Assembly (NCBI GenBank): GCA_021204865.1
Contig: JAJPYQ010000052.1
Span: 1-62,386, forward strand
DNA from: Prevotellaceae bacterium
Lineage (GTDB): Bacteria; Bacteroidota; Bacteroidia; Bacteroidales; Bacteroidaceae
Reading direction: 5' to 3'
DNA: 62,386 nucleotides
This document shows positions 1 through 8,731 of the stretch, piece after piece (position 1 is the stretch's first letter; every line of letters begins with the position of its first letter). The notes under the pieces are model-generated. The model was not told the origin of the DNA and ran no database searches. It saw only the letters and a list, made by a program, of their open reading frames with translations. A program made the translations under genes and the position numbers.

Positions 1-428
1 ACCTTACCGTGGGTTGTTCAACGCTCGTGCAAGTGAGAGAAGAGCAGCTTGCTTCCTATACCACCCTGGAAGGGTAGGAAGAGGGAGACTTTGCTTGAGC
101 GAGAGGAAAGACAGCTTGCTGGCTCTCCCGAGCGTTGCAAAGGACTTGAGCGAAGCGAAAATAGCCGGGGGTTGCAAACCCTCGGTTCCGAGCCTCGCCG
201 TAGGCAACCCCCTTTGGGGGTTCTCCTTCGGTTCAGAGGGTTAAGCGAAGCGATACCCCCAGCGGGGGTTTAAGAAGAGTAGCCGTGGGTTTAGCCGCAG
301 GCGATACCCACGGAACAAGGCGCAGCTAAGGTGAGTGCCGGAGGTACTCAACGCTCGTGCAAGCGTTCGGGGTTATTTGTGCAAAACTTGGACGAGAGGC
401 GACGACTTTGGTGCGTTAACTTAACGCA
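1..428. other. Gene-free stretch rich in short inverted and direct repeats
   Basis: No credible gene is seen; the open frames here are low in complexity and have no family signature. The stretch holds short hairpins: AACCCCCTTTGGGGGTT near 186-202, ACCCCCAGCGGGGGT near 255-269, and CCGTGGGT paired with ACCCACGG at about 283-313. A direct repeat CAACGCTCGTGCAAG occurs near 19-33 and again near 349-363. It could be decayed coding sequence or a repeat-element graveyard downstream of the TatD-like gene. Confidence 0.5.
412..428 (-). terminator. Probable terminator hairpin after the tatD-like gene
   Basis: TGCGTTAA, one base, then TTAACGCA form an 8-bp inverted repeat directly after the TAA stop of the TatD-like gene (stop at 429-431 on the minus strand). 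Both the position and the symmetry suggest transcription end for the metK-to-tatD operon. There is no strong U-tract, so intrinsic termination is an inference. Confidence 0.45.
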
Positions 429-1001
429 TTATTCACCGAAAAGAGCCTGATAGTTCTCCTGCATCTGACTGGCGAGCGTCTCGACGCTCACGGCGCGCAG
501 CTGGCTGATCTCGGCATAGAGCAGGGAGACGGGGCGAGGGTCGTCGTCGGTCTCTATGAGCAGGCGGTCAATGGGGCAGGCGGTGAGGGATGCGGGGTTG
601 TACCTGAAGCCAAAGCTGAAGTAGAAGCCGAAGGGCAGAAGCTGCCGTAGCTGCTGAGGCTTGCCCCTGAAACCGTGCCATATCCAAGGCTGCGTGGCTT
701 GCGTTTCCTTGCGAAGCTGTAAGCATTCATCGGCAGCTCGGACGCAATGCAGGAACAGAGGCTTCTGCAACCGCTCGCTCTGTTCGATGCAACGCCTGAA
801 CGAATGAAGCTGAAGCTGCCAAGGCGTGGAGGAAAGTCTGTCGAGACCGCACTCACCGACCGCAAGGATGTTGGGCGACAGCTCGCTATGAGTTGCCTCA
901 CACGCCCAAGGGTGTATGCCCCAAGTGTCAATGCCGTCAACGATGGCACGCACGTTGCTGTCTGACGGCTTGCGGTGCGTGTGAAAGTCGAGAAGGGTCA
1001 T
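429..1001 (-). CDS. TatD-family metal-dependent hydrolase (short Bacteroidetes form)
   Basis: Predicted cytoplasmic TIM-barrel metallohydrolase of the TatD DNase family, 190 residues. Metal-site residues expected for the family are visible: HTH at residues 7-9, the Glu in GECGLD (E50), a His in LFLHC (H85), a His in IWHG (H109) and an Asp in IETDD near 150-153. It is shorter than the usual 250-260 residues, as many Bacteroidetes copies are, and the substrate is not evident. Its start overlaps the end of yidD by four bases (ATGA), so it is the last, translationally coupled gene of the metK operon. Confidence 0.8.
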   Translation of the reverse strand: MTLLDFHTHRKPSDSNVRAIVDGIDTWGIHPWACEATHSELSPNILAVGECGLDRLSSTPWQLQLHSFRRCIEQSERLQKPLFLHCVRAADECLQLRKETQATQPWIWHGFRGKPQQLRQLLPFGFYFSFGFRYNPASLTACPIDRLLIETDDDPRPVSLLYAEISQLRAVSVETLASQMQENYQALFGE

Positions 1002-1219
1002 GGCACGGGATCATATCCGCTGCCTCCCCACGGGTTGCAGCGAAGTATGCGCCAAATCGCCAGTGCCAAGCCTTTCAGGGGCCCGTGCTTGCGCAACGCC
1101 TCGATGGCGTACTGGCTGCAGGTGGGCGTGAAGCGGCACGAGGGGGGCGTGAGGGGCGAGATGAACCGCTGGTAGAAGCGGATAGGAAGGATGAGAACTT
1201 CACTCAACAGCTTTAGCAT
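998..1219 (-). CDS. yidD: Membrane protein insertion efficiency factor YidD
   Basis: Small protein of 73 residues with the YidD signature: [10 protein letters not shown] near the N-terminus, then [19 protein letters not shown] and [13 protein letters not shown]. YidD assists YidC/SRP-dependent insertion of membrane proteins and sits at the inner face of the inner membrane through an amphipathic helix. It overlaps rnpA upstream by seven bases and the TatD-like gene downstream by four, giving the widespread rnpA-yidD pairing. Family assignment is secure. Confidence 0.93.
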   Translation of the reverse strand: MLKLLSEVLILPIRFYQRFISPLTPPSCRFTPTCSQYAIEALRKHGPLKGLALAIWRILRCNPWGGSGYDPVP

Positions 1220-1608
1220 AAGTCTTCGGCAATACGCTGCAAGAGGTTCTTCACCTTGGTCTCAACCCTCTGAAAGTCAGCCATTTGGTTGCTTATCCAC
1301 AAGAAGGCGAGAGCTATGCGCCTGTCACCCAGCGAAGGCAAGAGCAAGCCCTTGTTCAGCCTGTAAGCCTCTCGGACAAGCCTCTTGACGCGGTTGCGGT
1401 CAACAGCCCTCTTAAGCAGCCTCTTGGGCACGGAGATGAGCACCTCCACAGGCGCTCCCTCCCTCTCCTCAAGGATGTAGACAGCCCGAAGGGGGTAGGC
1501 GGCAAGCGAGCGGTTGCCCGAGCTGAAGAGACGGTCTATGCGCTTCCTGCCGCACAGCCGTTCAGCCTTCTGAAAAGTGTGGCGGGGACTATCCTCGGTG
1601 GAAGGCAT
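1213..1608 (-). CDS. rnpA: Ribonuclease P protein component
   Basis: Protein subunit of RNase P, which removes 5' leaders of pre-tRNAs together with the RNA subunit; 131 residues. The RNR-type signature is visible as [12 protein letters not shown] around residues 74-85, preceded by [13 protein letters not shown], and the N-terminus carries the usual [17 protein letters not shown] segment. It lies between hemD and yidD. RNase P RNA is not in this window. Confidence 0.93.
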   Translation of the reverse strand: MPSTEDSPRHTFQKAERLCGRKRIDRLFSSGNRSLAAYPLRAVYILEEREGAPVEVLISVPKRLLKRAVDRNRVKRLVREAYRLNKGLLLPSLGDRRIALAFLWISNQMADFQRVETKVKNLLQRIAEDLC

Positions 1609-1642
1609 TCCTCTTGGGGAAGATAAGACGGAGACCAGCTGC

Positions 1643-2389
1643 TCAGCCGCGGCTCTTGATGTAGTCGTTTAGAGCCGCGGTGATGCTCGGGTACTTGGGC
1701 GAGGGAGCCTCGAGCGCCACGTTCAGCCCCGACTCCTTGGCAGTCCTCGTGGTGTTCGAACCGAAAGTGCCGATCACGGTGTTGGGGTAGTCCTTCTTGA
1801 AGTTCGGGAAGTTCTTGAGCAGTGAGTTGATGCCCGTAGGGCTGAAGAATATGATCATGTCGTAGTCAAACGGCTCTCCCTTCTCGAAGTCGTTGCTCAC
1901 AGTGCGGTACATCACGCACTCCGTGTGAACGAGGTTCTTGCTGTCCATCATATTGGCGATGTCGTCGTTGTGCACGTCACTTAGGGGGATGAAGAACTTC
2001 TCGGTCTTATGCTTAACCATCTGTGGCAAGAGGTCAATCATCTTGCCTGTAGTGCCGAAGAAGACCTTGCGCTTGCGGTACTGCACGTACTTCTGAATGT
2101 AGAGCGCAACCTGCTCGGTGACGCAGAAGTACTTCATGTCGTTGGGAATATCTATGCGGAGTTCCCTCGCCATGTTGAAGAAATTATCGATGGCGTGACG
2201 TGAGTTGAAGACTACTGCCGTGAAGTCGAGGATGTTGACGTGCTGAGAGCGGAACTCCCTTGCCGTGACGCTTGCCACCTTGATGAAGGGGCGGAACACT
2301 ATCTCAACGTCGTACTTGCTCTGTATATCGTAGTAGGGAGACTTCTCTGAGGAGGGCTGGGGCTGCGAAACCAAGATTCTCTTCGTCAT
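1643..2389 (-). CDS. hemD: Uroporphyrinogen-III synthase
   Basis: Predicted HemD, 248 residues, which closes and rearranges hydroxymethylbilane into uroporphyrinogen III. The family is poorly conserved; the call rests on the N-terminal ILVSQPQPSSEKSPYYD segment, the central FFSPTGINSLLKNFPNF (the typical FtSpsgv-type motif) and TVIGTFGSNTTRTAKESG near the C-terminus, plus the position between DUF4271 and rnpA that is usual in Bacteroidales. No other heme gene is in the window. Confidence 0.85.
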   Translation of the reverse strand: MTKRILVSQPQPSSEKSPYYDIQSKYDVEIVFRPFIKVASVTAREFRSQHVNILDFTAVVFNSRHAIDNFFNMARELRIDIPNDMKYFCVTEQVALYIQKYVQYRKRKVFFGTTGKMIDLLPQMVKHKTEKFFIPLSDVHNDDIANMMDSKNLVHTECVMYRTVSNDFEKGEPFDYDMIIFFSPTGINSLLKNFPNFKKDYPNTVIGTFGSNTTRTAKESGLNVALEAPSPKYPSITAALNDYIKSRG

Positions 2390-2394
2390 ATAGC

Positions 2395-3432
2395 TTAGTA
2401 TTCAATTATCAAATTCCCAGTTATGAACGTCAGAGATTGCCACAACGCCACAAGAGGTACGATTTCAAGGGTGCAAAGGTACACCAAATAATGTAAAGTG
2501 CAATGAAATCCTCGGAAAAAGATGGAATAACACTTGAAAGAGAGCAGCAATTTGGCTATAAACAGTATGAAAATGAGGGCTGAGGCTATGTGAGCTATGG
2601 ACAGATTGAAGTAGACGAAGACCAGCACGCTCGGGAATAAAAGCAGACACTCGATGGAGAGGACGAAGGAGCAGGCGTCTGTCCAGAGCTTGCGCTGCGC
2701 CTTGGTGAAGAATATCCAGTTGACGAAGCCGTAGGCTATCCGCTTGAGGACGAAGTAGGCGACGAAGCAGCCGAGGTAGATGGACAGCAGCAGGTAGGGC
2801 GAGAGCTGGCTGAGGAAGAGGTCGAGGGTGTACTGAGAGTAGGCGTATGACATGAAGACCCCCAAGAGGCAGAGCAGGATGGTCATGAACAAGACGGTGC
2901 GCCCCTCGAAGGTGATGTCCTTGGCGAAGGGGGTCTCCACGCTTTGAGGGGTGTAGAAGAAGTTCCTCGCCTGGAGAAGGAACTGATGCCTTGCCCTGTT
3001 GACTATGAACACGAGCAGTACGAAGCATAAGAGAAGTATGCCCGTCACCCAGTCGTCCCGCCAAAGCATATAAGGCACTGGCACTGCGCTGTAGCCGTGC
3101 TCCCTTATCCGCAGCTCAGGGTGCAGCAGTGGGTTCTCCTTGAAGAAGCCAAGCGTGTAGACGGGCTCGATGTCCTCAGCCCTCATCTCGTAGGTCTTCC
3201 TGCCTGGCAGACCGGGGATGGAGAGCGTGTCGGGGCGTGTGCTTCGCTGGTGAATGCGCTGGGGAATGTTGGCTTGAATGACGGAGTCTATCATCTCAGG
3301 CGGACAGCCCTGCATGTTCTGGGTTATGCGCCAAGCTATCGTCCCCTTGTGCCGCGCGGTGTCCGAGGCGACACCTTCGTGCTGGGGTAGGGGTTTAGGG
3401 ATGGCTTTGAGAGAGACAGACGTGGAGGGCAT
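2395..3432 (-). CDS. DUF4271 membrane protein
   Basis: Protein of 345 residues with a soluble N-terminal part (about 1-120) and roughly seven hydrophobic segments from about residue 125 on, for instance VTGILLLCFVLLVFIV and LFMTILLCLLGVFMSY. This matches the Bacteroidetes-only DUF4271 family that normally precedes hemD. Function is unknown. Start and stop overlap the LOG-family gene by one base (TGATG), so the two are probably translationally coupled. Confidence 0.8.
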   Translation of the reverse strand: MPSTSVSLKAIPKPLPQHEGVASDTARHKGTIAWRITQNMQGCPPEMIDSVIQANIPQRIHQRSTRPDTLSIPGLPGRKTYEMRAEDIEPVYTLGFFKENPLLHPELRIREHGYSAVPVPYMLWRDDWVTGILLLCFVLLVFIVNRARHQFLLQARNFFYTPQSVETPFAKDITFEGRTVLFMTILLCLLGVFMSYAYSQYTLDLFLSQLSPYLLLSIYLGCFVAYFVLKRIAYGFVNWIFFTKAQRKLWTDACSFVLSIECLLLFPSVLVFVYFNLSIAHIASALIFILFIAKLLLSFKCYSIFFRGFHCTLHYLVYLCTLEIVPLVALWQSLTFITGNLIIEY

Positions 3433-4019
3433 CAGATCTTGGCGAACCTTCTTACGTCAGCGCTCCACTCGGGGGTCTCGAACACCGCCTTGACGGCTTC
3501 CTCAGGCGTTTGGGCTACCGTCCACATCTGTGCGTGAACGGAGCGCATGAAGTGCTCCTCAACAGAGCGTTGCAGGTGGGCGAGCAAGTGGTCGAAGTAG
3601 CCTAATGTATTAAGCACGACGATAGGCTTGAGGTAAAGCCCCAGCTGCTTGTTGGTCATCAGCTCGAACATCTCGTCGAGCGTGCCGCAGCCCCCTGGAA
3701 GCACGAGGCTCGCGTCGCTGAGGTCGGCTATCATGTTCTTGCGCGTAGACATATCCGCCACCTCGATAAGCTCCGTGAGGTCGTCGTATTGCCATCCTTG
3801 CCTCACCATGAACGAGGGGATAATGCCAATCACCTTGCCCCCTGCCTCGAGGCAGCCGTCGGACGAGGCTCTCATCAGCCCCATGTTGCCTGCCCCGTTG
3901 ATGAGGGTCGCCCCACGCTCGGCAAGCAGTCTGCCCACCTCCCTCGCGTCCTCGTAGTACCTCTCCCTTAGCTGCGTGCTGCTTGCGCAGTATATCGCCA
4001 CCTTCCTGACTTCTCCCAT
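3432..4019 (-). CDS. LOG-family (TIGR00730) Rossmann-fold nucleotide phosphoribohydrolase
   Basis: Protein of 195 residues with the lysine-decarboxylase-like/LOG signature: GGG-type loop NGAGNMGLM near residue 42 and LPGGCGTLDEMFE near residue 108. Members cleave cytokinin-type or plain nucleoside 5'-monophosphates to base and ribose 5-phosphate; the old lysine decarboxylase name is wrong for most. It lies six bases downstream of metK in the same operon. The real substrate in this organism is unknown. Confidence 0.85.
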   Translation of the reverse strand: MGEVRKVAIYCASSTQLRERYYEDAREVGRLLAERGATLINGAGNMGLMRASSDGCLEAGGKVIGIIPSFMVRQGWQYDDLTELIEVADMSTRKNMIADLSDASLVLPGGCGTLDEMFELMTNKQLGLYLKPIVVLNTLGYFDHLLAHLQRSVEEHFMRSVHAQMWTVAQTPEEAVKAVFETPEWSADVRRFAKI

Positions 4020-4025
4020 GTCGCC

Positions 4026-5285
4026 TTACAGATTGAATGCCTTCCTTATATCCTCCACACGGTCGAGCTTCTCCCACGTGAACAGCTCCACTTCCATCGT
4101 GCGCTCCCCGTCGTTGTACTTAGATGTGAATGTCTTCCTCACCACCTTCGGCTCCCTGCCCACGTGCCCGTAGGCTGCCGTCTCTTGGTAGATGGGCTTG
4201 CGAAGCTTCAGCGTCTGCTCTATGGCATAGGGGCGGAGGTCGAACAGCCTGCCTATCATCTGGGCTATCTCAGCGTCGCTTTGGCGGACGTGCGAACGGC
4301 CGTAAGTGTCCACGAAGATGCTCACTGGGCGAGCCTCTCCAATGGCGTAGCTCACCTGCACCAGCATCTCGTCAGCCACACCAGCCGCCACCATGTTCTT
4401 GGCTATGTGCCTTGCGGCGTAGCCTGCCGAGCGGTCCACCTTCGAGGGGTCTTTGCCTGAGAAAGCGCCGCCTCCGTGCGCCCCCTTCCCTCCGTAAGTG
4501 TCCACGATTATCTTCCTGCCCGTCAAGCCCGTGTCCCCGTGCGGTCCGCCAATGACGAACTTGCCCGTAGGGTTGACAAGGTACGTGACGCTGTCGTTGA
4601 ACAGCGAGCTTATCCTCTCGTCGGCGAGGCTCTGCTTGACCCTCGGTATCAGTATGCTCACCACATCGCTCTTGATGCGCCGCTGCATAGCCTCGTCTGT
4701 GTCGAACTCGTCGTGCTGCGTGGAGATGACTATCGTCTCAATGCCGAGGGGCTTGTGGTCGTCAGAGTATCGCACTGTCACCTGGCTCTTTGCGTCTGGG
4801 CGGAGGTAAGGCATCAGCCTGCCCTCCTTCCTTATCTCAGCCAAGGTCATCAGCAGGCGGTGCGCAAGGTAGAGGGGCAGGGGGATGAAGGCGTCAGTCT
4901 CATTGGTGGCGTAGCCGAACATCAGCCCTTGGTCGCCCGCCCCTTGGTTCTCTTTCTCCGTTCGCTCCACCCCTCGGTTGATGTCGGGGCTCTGCTCGTG
5001 GATGGCGCTAAGCACGCCGCAGGAGTTGCCGTCGAACATCAGCTCGCTCCTTGTGTAACCAATGCCGTTGATGACCTCTCGCGCAACGCTCTGCAGGTCG
5101 ATGTATGCCGAGGTCTTTATCTCCCCCGCCAGTACGACCTGCCCCGTCGTCACCATCGTCTCGCAAGCCACCTTGGCTTCGGGGTCGAAGGCGAGCAGCT
5201 TGTCGAGAACGGCGTCGCTGATTTGGTCGGCTATCTTGTCAGGGTGACCCTCGCTCACCGACTCGGATGTGAATAAGTAACTCAT
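4026..5285 (-). CDS. metK: S-adenosylmethionine synthetase
   Basis: MetK makes S-adenosylmethionine from methionine and ATP; 419 residues. Signatures are all present: [16 protein letters not shown] at the N-terminus, [14 protein letters not shown] in the middle (the GAGDQG-type loop) and [16 protein letters not shown] near residue 270. It is the first gene of a minus-strand operon with the LOG gene, DUF4271, hemD, rnpA, yidD and the TatD-like gene. The 150-base leader carries a TAnnTTTG promoter and a candidate SAM-II riboswitch, so feedback control by its own product is likely. Confidence 0.97.
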   Translation of the reverse strand: MSYLFTSESVSEGHPDKIADQISDAVLDKLLAFDPEAKVACETMVTTGQVVLAGEIKTSAYIDLQSVAREVINGIGYTRSELMFDGNSCGVLSAIHEQSPDINRGVERTEKENQGAGDQGLMFGYATNETDAFIPLPLYLAHRLLMTLAEIRKEGRLMPYLRPDAKSQVTVRYSDDHKPLGIETIVISTQHDEFDTDEAMQRRIKSDVVSILIPRVKQSLADERISSLFNDSVTYLVNPTGKFVIGGPHGDTGLTGRKIIVDTYGGKGAHGGGAFSGKDPSKVDRSAGYAARHIAKNMVAAGVADEMLVQVSYAIGEARPVSIFVDTYGRSHVRQSDAEIAQMIGRLFDLRPYAIEQTLKLRKPIYQETAAYGHVGREPKVVRKTFTSKYNDGERTMEVELFTWEKLDRVEDIRKAFNL

Positions 5286-5370
5286 CGCTATATGTCTTTT
5301 GTCTCGTTCATTAGTCGCTCAATCAAAGAGGTGTAAGTGGAGGATGCGTGAAAAGTGCGTGTGCCTTTAT

Positions 5371-5420
5371 CTTTTAGCATTTTTTACTGTGGTTGCAAGC
5401 AGCCAAATCTTTCCACATTC
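5371..5420 (-). promoter_or_regulatory. Candidate SAM-II riboswitch in the metK leader
   Basis: On the minus strand the leader contains TGTGG (5417-5413), then AAAGATTT, then CTTGCAA (5399-5393), then CCACA (5392-5388), then a GTAAAAAA stretch and GCTAAAA (5378-5372). This is the SAM-II layout: a P1 stem (here TGTGG/CCACA, 5 bp), a loop with GAUUU and UUGCAA, and a 3' GCUAAA that returns to the loop to form the pseudoknot and U-A triples. Order and spacing match what I recall of the consensus closely. The P2 pairing could not be verified by eye. Placement before metK fits the ligand. Confidence 0.65.
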
Positions 5421-5433
5421 AGTCTTACGGGGG

Positions 5434-5441
5434 CAAAGTTA
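5434..5441 (-). promoter_or_regulatory. Bacteroidetes -7 promoter element for metK operon
   Basis: The minus strand reads TAACTTTG here, matching TAnnTTTG. A TTG lies about 21 bases further upstream (+ strand CAA near 5463), giving the usual -33 element. Transcription would start just upstream of the riboswitch candidate and leave a leader of roughly 145 nt before the metK ATG. Confidence 0.65.
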
Positions 5442-5521
5442 CGGAAATATAGCTGAGTGGGCAAGCCTTTGCCGCTATTTATGGCTAAGGGTACGGGCAG
5501 TCGTCGCAGCACCTGTACCGA

Positions 5522-5652
5522 AGGCTTCGGAATCGGTCCGACGGAGTGATTCAGGTCGGTCCGACGGACCGATTCAGGTTGGTCCGACGGACCGATTCAG
5601 GTTGGTCCGACGGACCGATTCAGGTTGGTCCGACGGAGCGATTCTGAAGCCT
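5522..5652. repeat. Tandem palindromic array, five units of 23 bp, enclosed by an inverted repeat
   Basis: Five units start at 5535, 5558, 5581, 5604 and 5627, an exact 23-bp period. Each unit has the palindrome GGTCCGACGGACC followed by a 10-bp linker GATTCAGGTT; the first and last units are slightly altered. The array is closed by AGGCTTC at 5522-5528 and GAAGCCT at 5646-5652 with GGAATC/GATTC inside, so the whole could fold as a stem closing several hairpins. It lies between folK and metK, upstream of the metK promoter. The last unit plus right end closely matches the start of the array at 62251. Confidence 0.85.
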
Positions 5653-5686
5653 CAGGCTAAGGGGCATAGGCGGTCAAAGGCTCGTC

Positions 5687-6121
5687 TCAAAGCTCGTGGC
5701 TCGTGCCTTCTATCTCACATAGGGGTGTCATGACGAACTCTCGCTCTTGCATCCGCGGGTGCGGCAGCGTGAGGCCCGTCTCTCTGACGTGCAGGTCGTC
5801 GTAGAGCAAGAGGTCTATGTCTATCGTGCGGTCGTGGTAGCGGCAGTCTTCCGTCTTCTCCCGTCTGCCGAGCCGTCGCTCTATCGCCTGCGTCTCTTGG
5901 AGGCACTGGCGGGGCGTAAGAGGGGTAAGCACGAGGCAGCAGGCGTTGAGGAACTTATGCTCGGAGAGGAAGCCCTGTGGCTCCGTCTCGATGAAGGACG
6001 ACACCCGCTCAACCCTTCCAACACGCTCCGCTATGAGGCGCAGAGCCCGTTGGAGCGTCGTCTCCCTGTCTCCGAGGTTAGAGCCGAGACCTATATATAA
6101 GTGGTGTAAGGTAGGGGGCAA
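5687..6121 (-). CDS. folK: 2-amino-4-hydroxy-6-hydroxymethyldihydropteridine pyrophosphokinase
   Basis: HPPK transfers pyrophosphate from ATP to the pterin in folate synthesis. Signatures are YIGLGSNLGDRE at the N-terminus and the catalytic block CRYHDRTIDIDLLLYDD with PHPRMQEREFVM. The open frame reaches back to 6343, but that part is a shadow of queA; no ATG lies near the HPPK start, so I place it at a TTG at 6121, eleven bases after the queA stop, giving 144 residues. Last gene of the miaB operon. Confidence 0.85.
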   Translation of the reverse strand: MPPTLHHLYIGLGSNLGDRETTLQRALRLIAERVGRVERVSSFIETEPQGFLSEHKFLNACCLVLTPLTPRQCLQETQAIERRLGRREKTEDCRYHDRTIDIDLLLYDDLHVRETGLTLPHPRMQEREFVMTPLCEIEGTSHEL

Positions 6122-6132
6122 GCCTGCGGGGG

Positions 6133-7197
6133 TTAGTCCTGAAGCACGAGCATCGCGTCGCCGTACGTGCCGAAGCGGTAGCGGCTGTCGCGGAGAGCCT
6201 CCTTGTAGGCTTTCATTATGCGGCTGTAGCCCCCGTAGGCGCAGGTGAGCATGAGCATGGGGGAGAGGGGCGTGTAGAAGTTGGCTACCATTGCGGTAGC
6301 CATGTGGAACTGGTGGGGCGGGAAGATGAACTTGTTCGTCCATCCCTCGAACTCCTTGAGCTTGCCGTCTGCGCTGACGGCTGTCTCCAGTGCCCGCTGC
6401 ACCGTCGTGCCTATCGCGCAGATGTGCCTGCCGCTCTGCTTCGCCTCATTGATGACGGAGCAAGCCTCAGCTCCCACGAGCATCTCCTCGCTGTCCATTT
6501 TGTACTTCGTGAGATCTTCCACGTCGATCTCCCTGAAGTTGCCCAGCCCGCAGTGCATCGTCACGTAGGCTGCCTTTATGTCCTTAAGCTCCATGCGCTT
6601 CATCAGCTGCCTCGAGAAGTGAAGCCCCGCGCTCGGGGCTGTGACTGCCCCCTCGTTCCTTGCCATAATGCACTGGAAGCGCTCGAGGTCTTCGGGCTCT
6701 GTGGGGCGCTTGATGATCTCCTTGGGCAGCGGTGCCTCGCCAAGGGCGTAGAGGTGCTGCTTGAACTCCTCGTGGTCGCCGTCGTAGAGAAAGCGGAGCG
6801 TCCGCCCTCGGCTGGTGGTGTTGTCAATGACTTCAGCCACCATTATCTCGCTCTCTCCGAAGTAGAGCTTGTTGCCTATGCGTATCTTGCGTGCCGGGGA
6901 GACGAGCACGTCCCATAGCCTCAGCTCGGGGTTGAGCTCACGCAGCAGGAACACCTCTATCTTCGCCCCCGTCTTCTCCTTGTTCCCGTAGAGACGCGCG
7001 GGGAAGACCTTCGTGTCGTTGAACACGAACACGTCGTCCTTGTCGAAGTAGTCCAGTATGTCGGTGAACCTGTCCCTGTGCTCTATGATGCCGCTCTTGC
7101 TGTGCACCACCATGAGGCGGCAGTCGTCGCGGTAGGGCGTTGGGTATTGGGCTATGCGCTCCTCGGGGAGCTTGAACTTGAATTGTGAGAGCTTCAT
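6133..7197 (-). CDS. queA: tRNA preQ1(34) S-adenosylmethionine ribosyltransferase-isomerase
   Basis: QueA transfers and isomerises the ribosyl part of SAM onto preQ1-tRNA, making epoxyqueuosine; 354 residues. Signatures include the N-terminal FKLPEERIAQYP, FNDTKVFPARLYG, the central GAVTAPSAGLHFS and the C-terminal LTCAYGGYSRIMKAYKEAL. It lies ten bases after truB and eleven before folK in a translation-and-envelope operon. Confidence 0.95.
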   Translation of the reverse strand: MKLSQFKFKLPEERIAQYPTPYRDDCRLMVVHSKSGIIEHRDRFTDILDYFDKDDVFVFNDTKVFPARLYGNKEKTGAKIEVFLLRELNPELRLWDVLVSPARKIRIGNKLYFGESEIMVAEVIDNTTSRGRTLRFLYDGDHEEFKQHLYALGEAPLPKEIIKRPTEPEDLERFQCIMARNEGAVTAPSAGLHFSRQLMKRMELKDIKAAYVTMHCGLGNFREIDVEDLTKYKMDSEEMLVGAEACSVINEAKQSGRHICAIGTTVQRALETAVSADGKLKEFEGWTNKFIFPPHQFHMATAMVANFYTPLSPMLMLTCAYGGYSRIMKAYKEALRDSRYRFGTYGDAMLVLQD

Positions 7198-7207
7198 CTT
7201 TGATTTC

Positions 7208-7900
7208 TTATATATTGGTTGCCATGTATTCCTCGAAGTCTTCTATCCTCAGGCACTCTTCCACCCTTGTCGAGCCTATGCGGGTGCGCCTGAGGGCAGT
7301 GAGGTAAGCCCCGCTCCGCAGAGCCGTGCCTATGTCCCGTGCCAATGCGCGGATGTATGTGCCTTTAGAGCAGGTCACCCTTATGCTTAGCCGCATCTCT
7401 TGTGGGTTGAACTCCAGCAGCTCTATCCCCTTGATGCTTATCCTCTTAGGCTTAAGCTCCACCTCCTCGCCACGCTTAGCCAGCCGGTAGGCTCTGTGTC
7501 CGTCCACCTTGCAGGCGGAGAAGGCTGGCGGCACTTGGTCTATCTCGCCCTCGAAGCGCCTCAGCGTCTCCCTCACAAGCTCCTCGGTTATGTGCTGCGT
7601 GGGGTAGGTCTTGTCGACGGGCTTCTCAAGGTCGAAGCTTGGGGTTGTCGCTCCCAGCTGAAGCGTCGCAACGTACTCTTTCTCCTGCCCTTGCAGCTCG
7701 GCTATGCGCTTGGTTGACTTGCCCGTGCAGACTATCAGAACGCCCGTTGCAAGTGGGTCGAGCGTGCCTGCGTGCCCCACTTTCAGCTTCTTGATGCCAA
7801 GCTTAAGGCAGAGCATTCGCCTCACCTTAGCCACAAGGTTGAAGCTCGTCCAGCCCTGCGCCTTGTCGAAGTATAGTATCTCGCCCTCTTGGAAGTCCAC
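7208..7900 (-). CDS. truB: tRNA pseudouridine(55) synthase
   Basis: TruB makes pseudouridine 55 in the T loop of tRNA; 230 residues. The catalytic motif KVGHAGTLDPLATGVL is present with the nucleophile Asp at about residue 48, and the RVTCSKGTYIRALARDIG block occurs near residue 175. It is the short Bacteroidetes form without a C-terminal PUA domain. Gap to uppP is six bases. Confidence 0.95.
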   Translation of the reverse strand: MDFQEGEILYFDKAQGWTSFNLVAKVRRMLCLKLGIKKLKVGHAGTLDPLATGVLIVCTGKSTKRIAELQGQEKEYVATLQLGATTPSFDLEKPVDKTYPTQHITEELVRETLRRFEGEIDQVPPAFSACKVDGHRAYRLAKRGEEVELKPKRISIKGIELLEFNPQEMRLSIRVTCSKGTYIRALARDIGTALRSGAYLTALRRTRIGSTRVEECLRIEDFEEYMATNI

Positions 7901-7906
7901 GTCTCT

Positions 7907-8731
7907 TTATGCGAATATCAGCACCAGCACCCCCACCACAGCGCAGTAGATGCCGAAGTAAACGAGCTTGCACCGCTTCACGAGGCTTATCATCCACTTG
8001 CAGGCGAAGCAGCCAGCCACGAAGGCTGCCACAAAGCCAACGATGAGCGAGAGGGCGGGCATTGAGGCTGCCGCCCCGTGCTCCGCCACGTATTCAGCAC
8101 TCGGCGCTATGATGTGCTTTGCGTCGAGCAGTGCCTCTCCGAGGATTGGGGGAATGACCATAAGGAAGGAGAACTGCGCCAACATCTCTTTCTTGTTGCC
8201 CAGCAGCAGACCCGTCGCTATGGTGCTTCCGCTCCTCGACAAGCCCGGCAGTACAGCCACCGCCTGCGCTATGCCTATCAGGAAGGCGTGCCAGGGCGAC
8301 AGCTTGGCTCGTGGCTGCGGTTTGATATACTGCGTGAGGGTGAGCAGCAAGGCAGTGACGATAAGGCAGCAGCCAACGACCACAGCCTCGGCGTGCTCGC
8401 TTGCGTAGAGCGCCTCCACGCTGTCCTTCAGGCAGAAGCCTACTATCGCTATCGGTATCATCGAAACCAAGATGTTCACCACATAGCGCCACTCGTCGTT
8501 CCATTCCCTTCTCGCCATCCCCTTGAATATCCAAGCCACCTCACGCCAAAGCACCAGCAGGGTGGACAGCACAGTGGCTATATGCACCACGATGTCGAAC
8601 TGCAAGCCCCCTGCCTCGGGGTCGATGCCCAAGAGCATCTTGCCAATCTCCAAATGTCCGCTGCTGCTCACGGGCAGGTACTCCGTCAGTCCCTGCACCA
8701 AGCCCAGAATTAAAGCCTCAAACCAATTCAT
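7907..8731 (-). CDS. uppP: Undecaprenyl-diphosphatase (BacA type)
   Basis: Integral membrane phosphatase that recycles undecaprenyl pyrophosphate for peptidoglycan and polysaccharide synthesis, and gives bacitracin tolerance. Motifs [21 protein letters not shown] (residues 10-30, quoted in part) and [16 protein letters not shown] near 170 are diagnostic; about eight membrane segments. I start at the ATG at 8731 ([10 protein letters not shown], 274 residues) because it overlaps the upstream DUF3098 stop by four bases; the longer frame to 8797 is the DUF3098 shadow. Confidence 0.94.
   Translation of the reverse strand: MNWFEALILGLVQGLTEYLPVSSSGHLEIGKMLLGIDPEAGGLQFDIVVHIATVLSTLLVLWREVAWIFKGMARREWNDEWRYVVNILVSMIPIAIVGFCLKDSVEALYASEHAEAVVVGCCLIVTALLLTLTQYIKPQPRAKLSPWHAFLIGIAQAVAVLPGLSRSGSTIATGLLLGNKKEMLAQFSFLMVIPPILGEALLDAKHIIAPSAEYVAEHGAAASMPALSLIVGFVAAFVAGCFACKWMISLVKRCKLVYFGIYCAVVGVLVLIFA

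Noticed and set aside
1..428. Small proteins on either strand at the window start
   Set aside because: Frames of 65-76 codons cross the hairpins and have no recognisable sequence or start context.
3610..4077. Second gene overlapping the LOG-family gene
   Set aside because: Frame-shifted shadow rich in Gly and Arg; the LOG frame has PGGCGTLDE.
5535..5649. Operator sites for a metK regulator
   Set aside because: The palindromes lie upstream of the promoter and recur as dispersed copies near unrelated genes (62251), which fits a repeat element better than a dedicated operator.
6122..6343. Longer folK with an extra 74-residue N-terminus
   Set aside because: The extra part lies inside queA in another frame and has no HPPK similarity; the HPPK fold starts at YIGLGSN.
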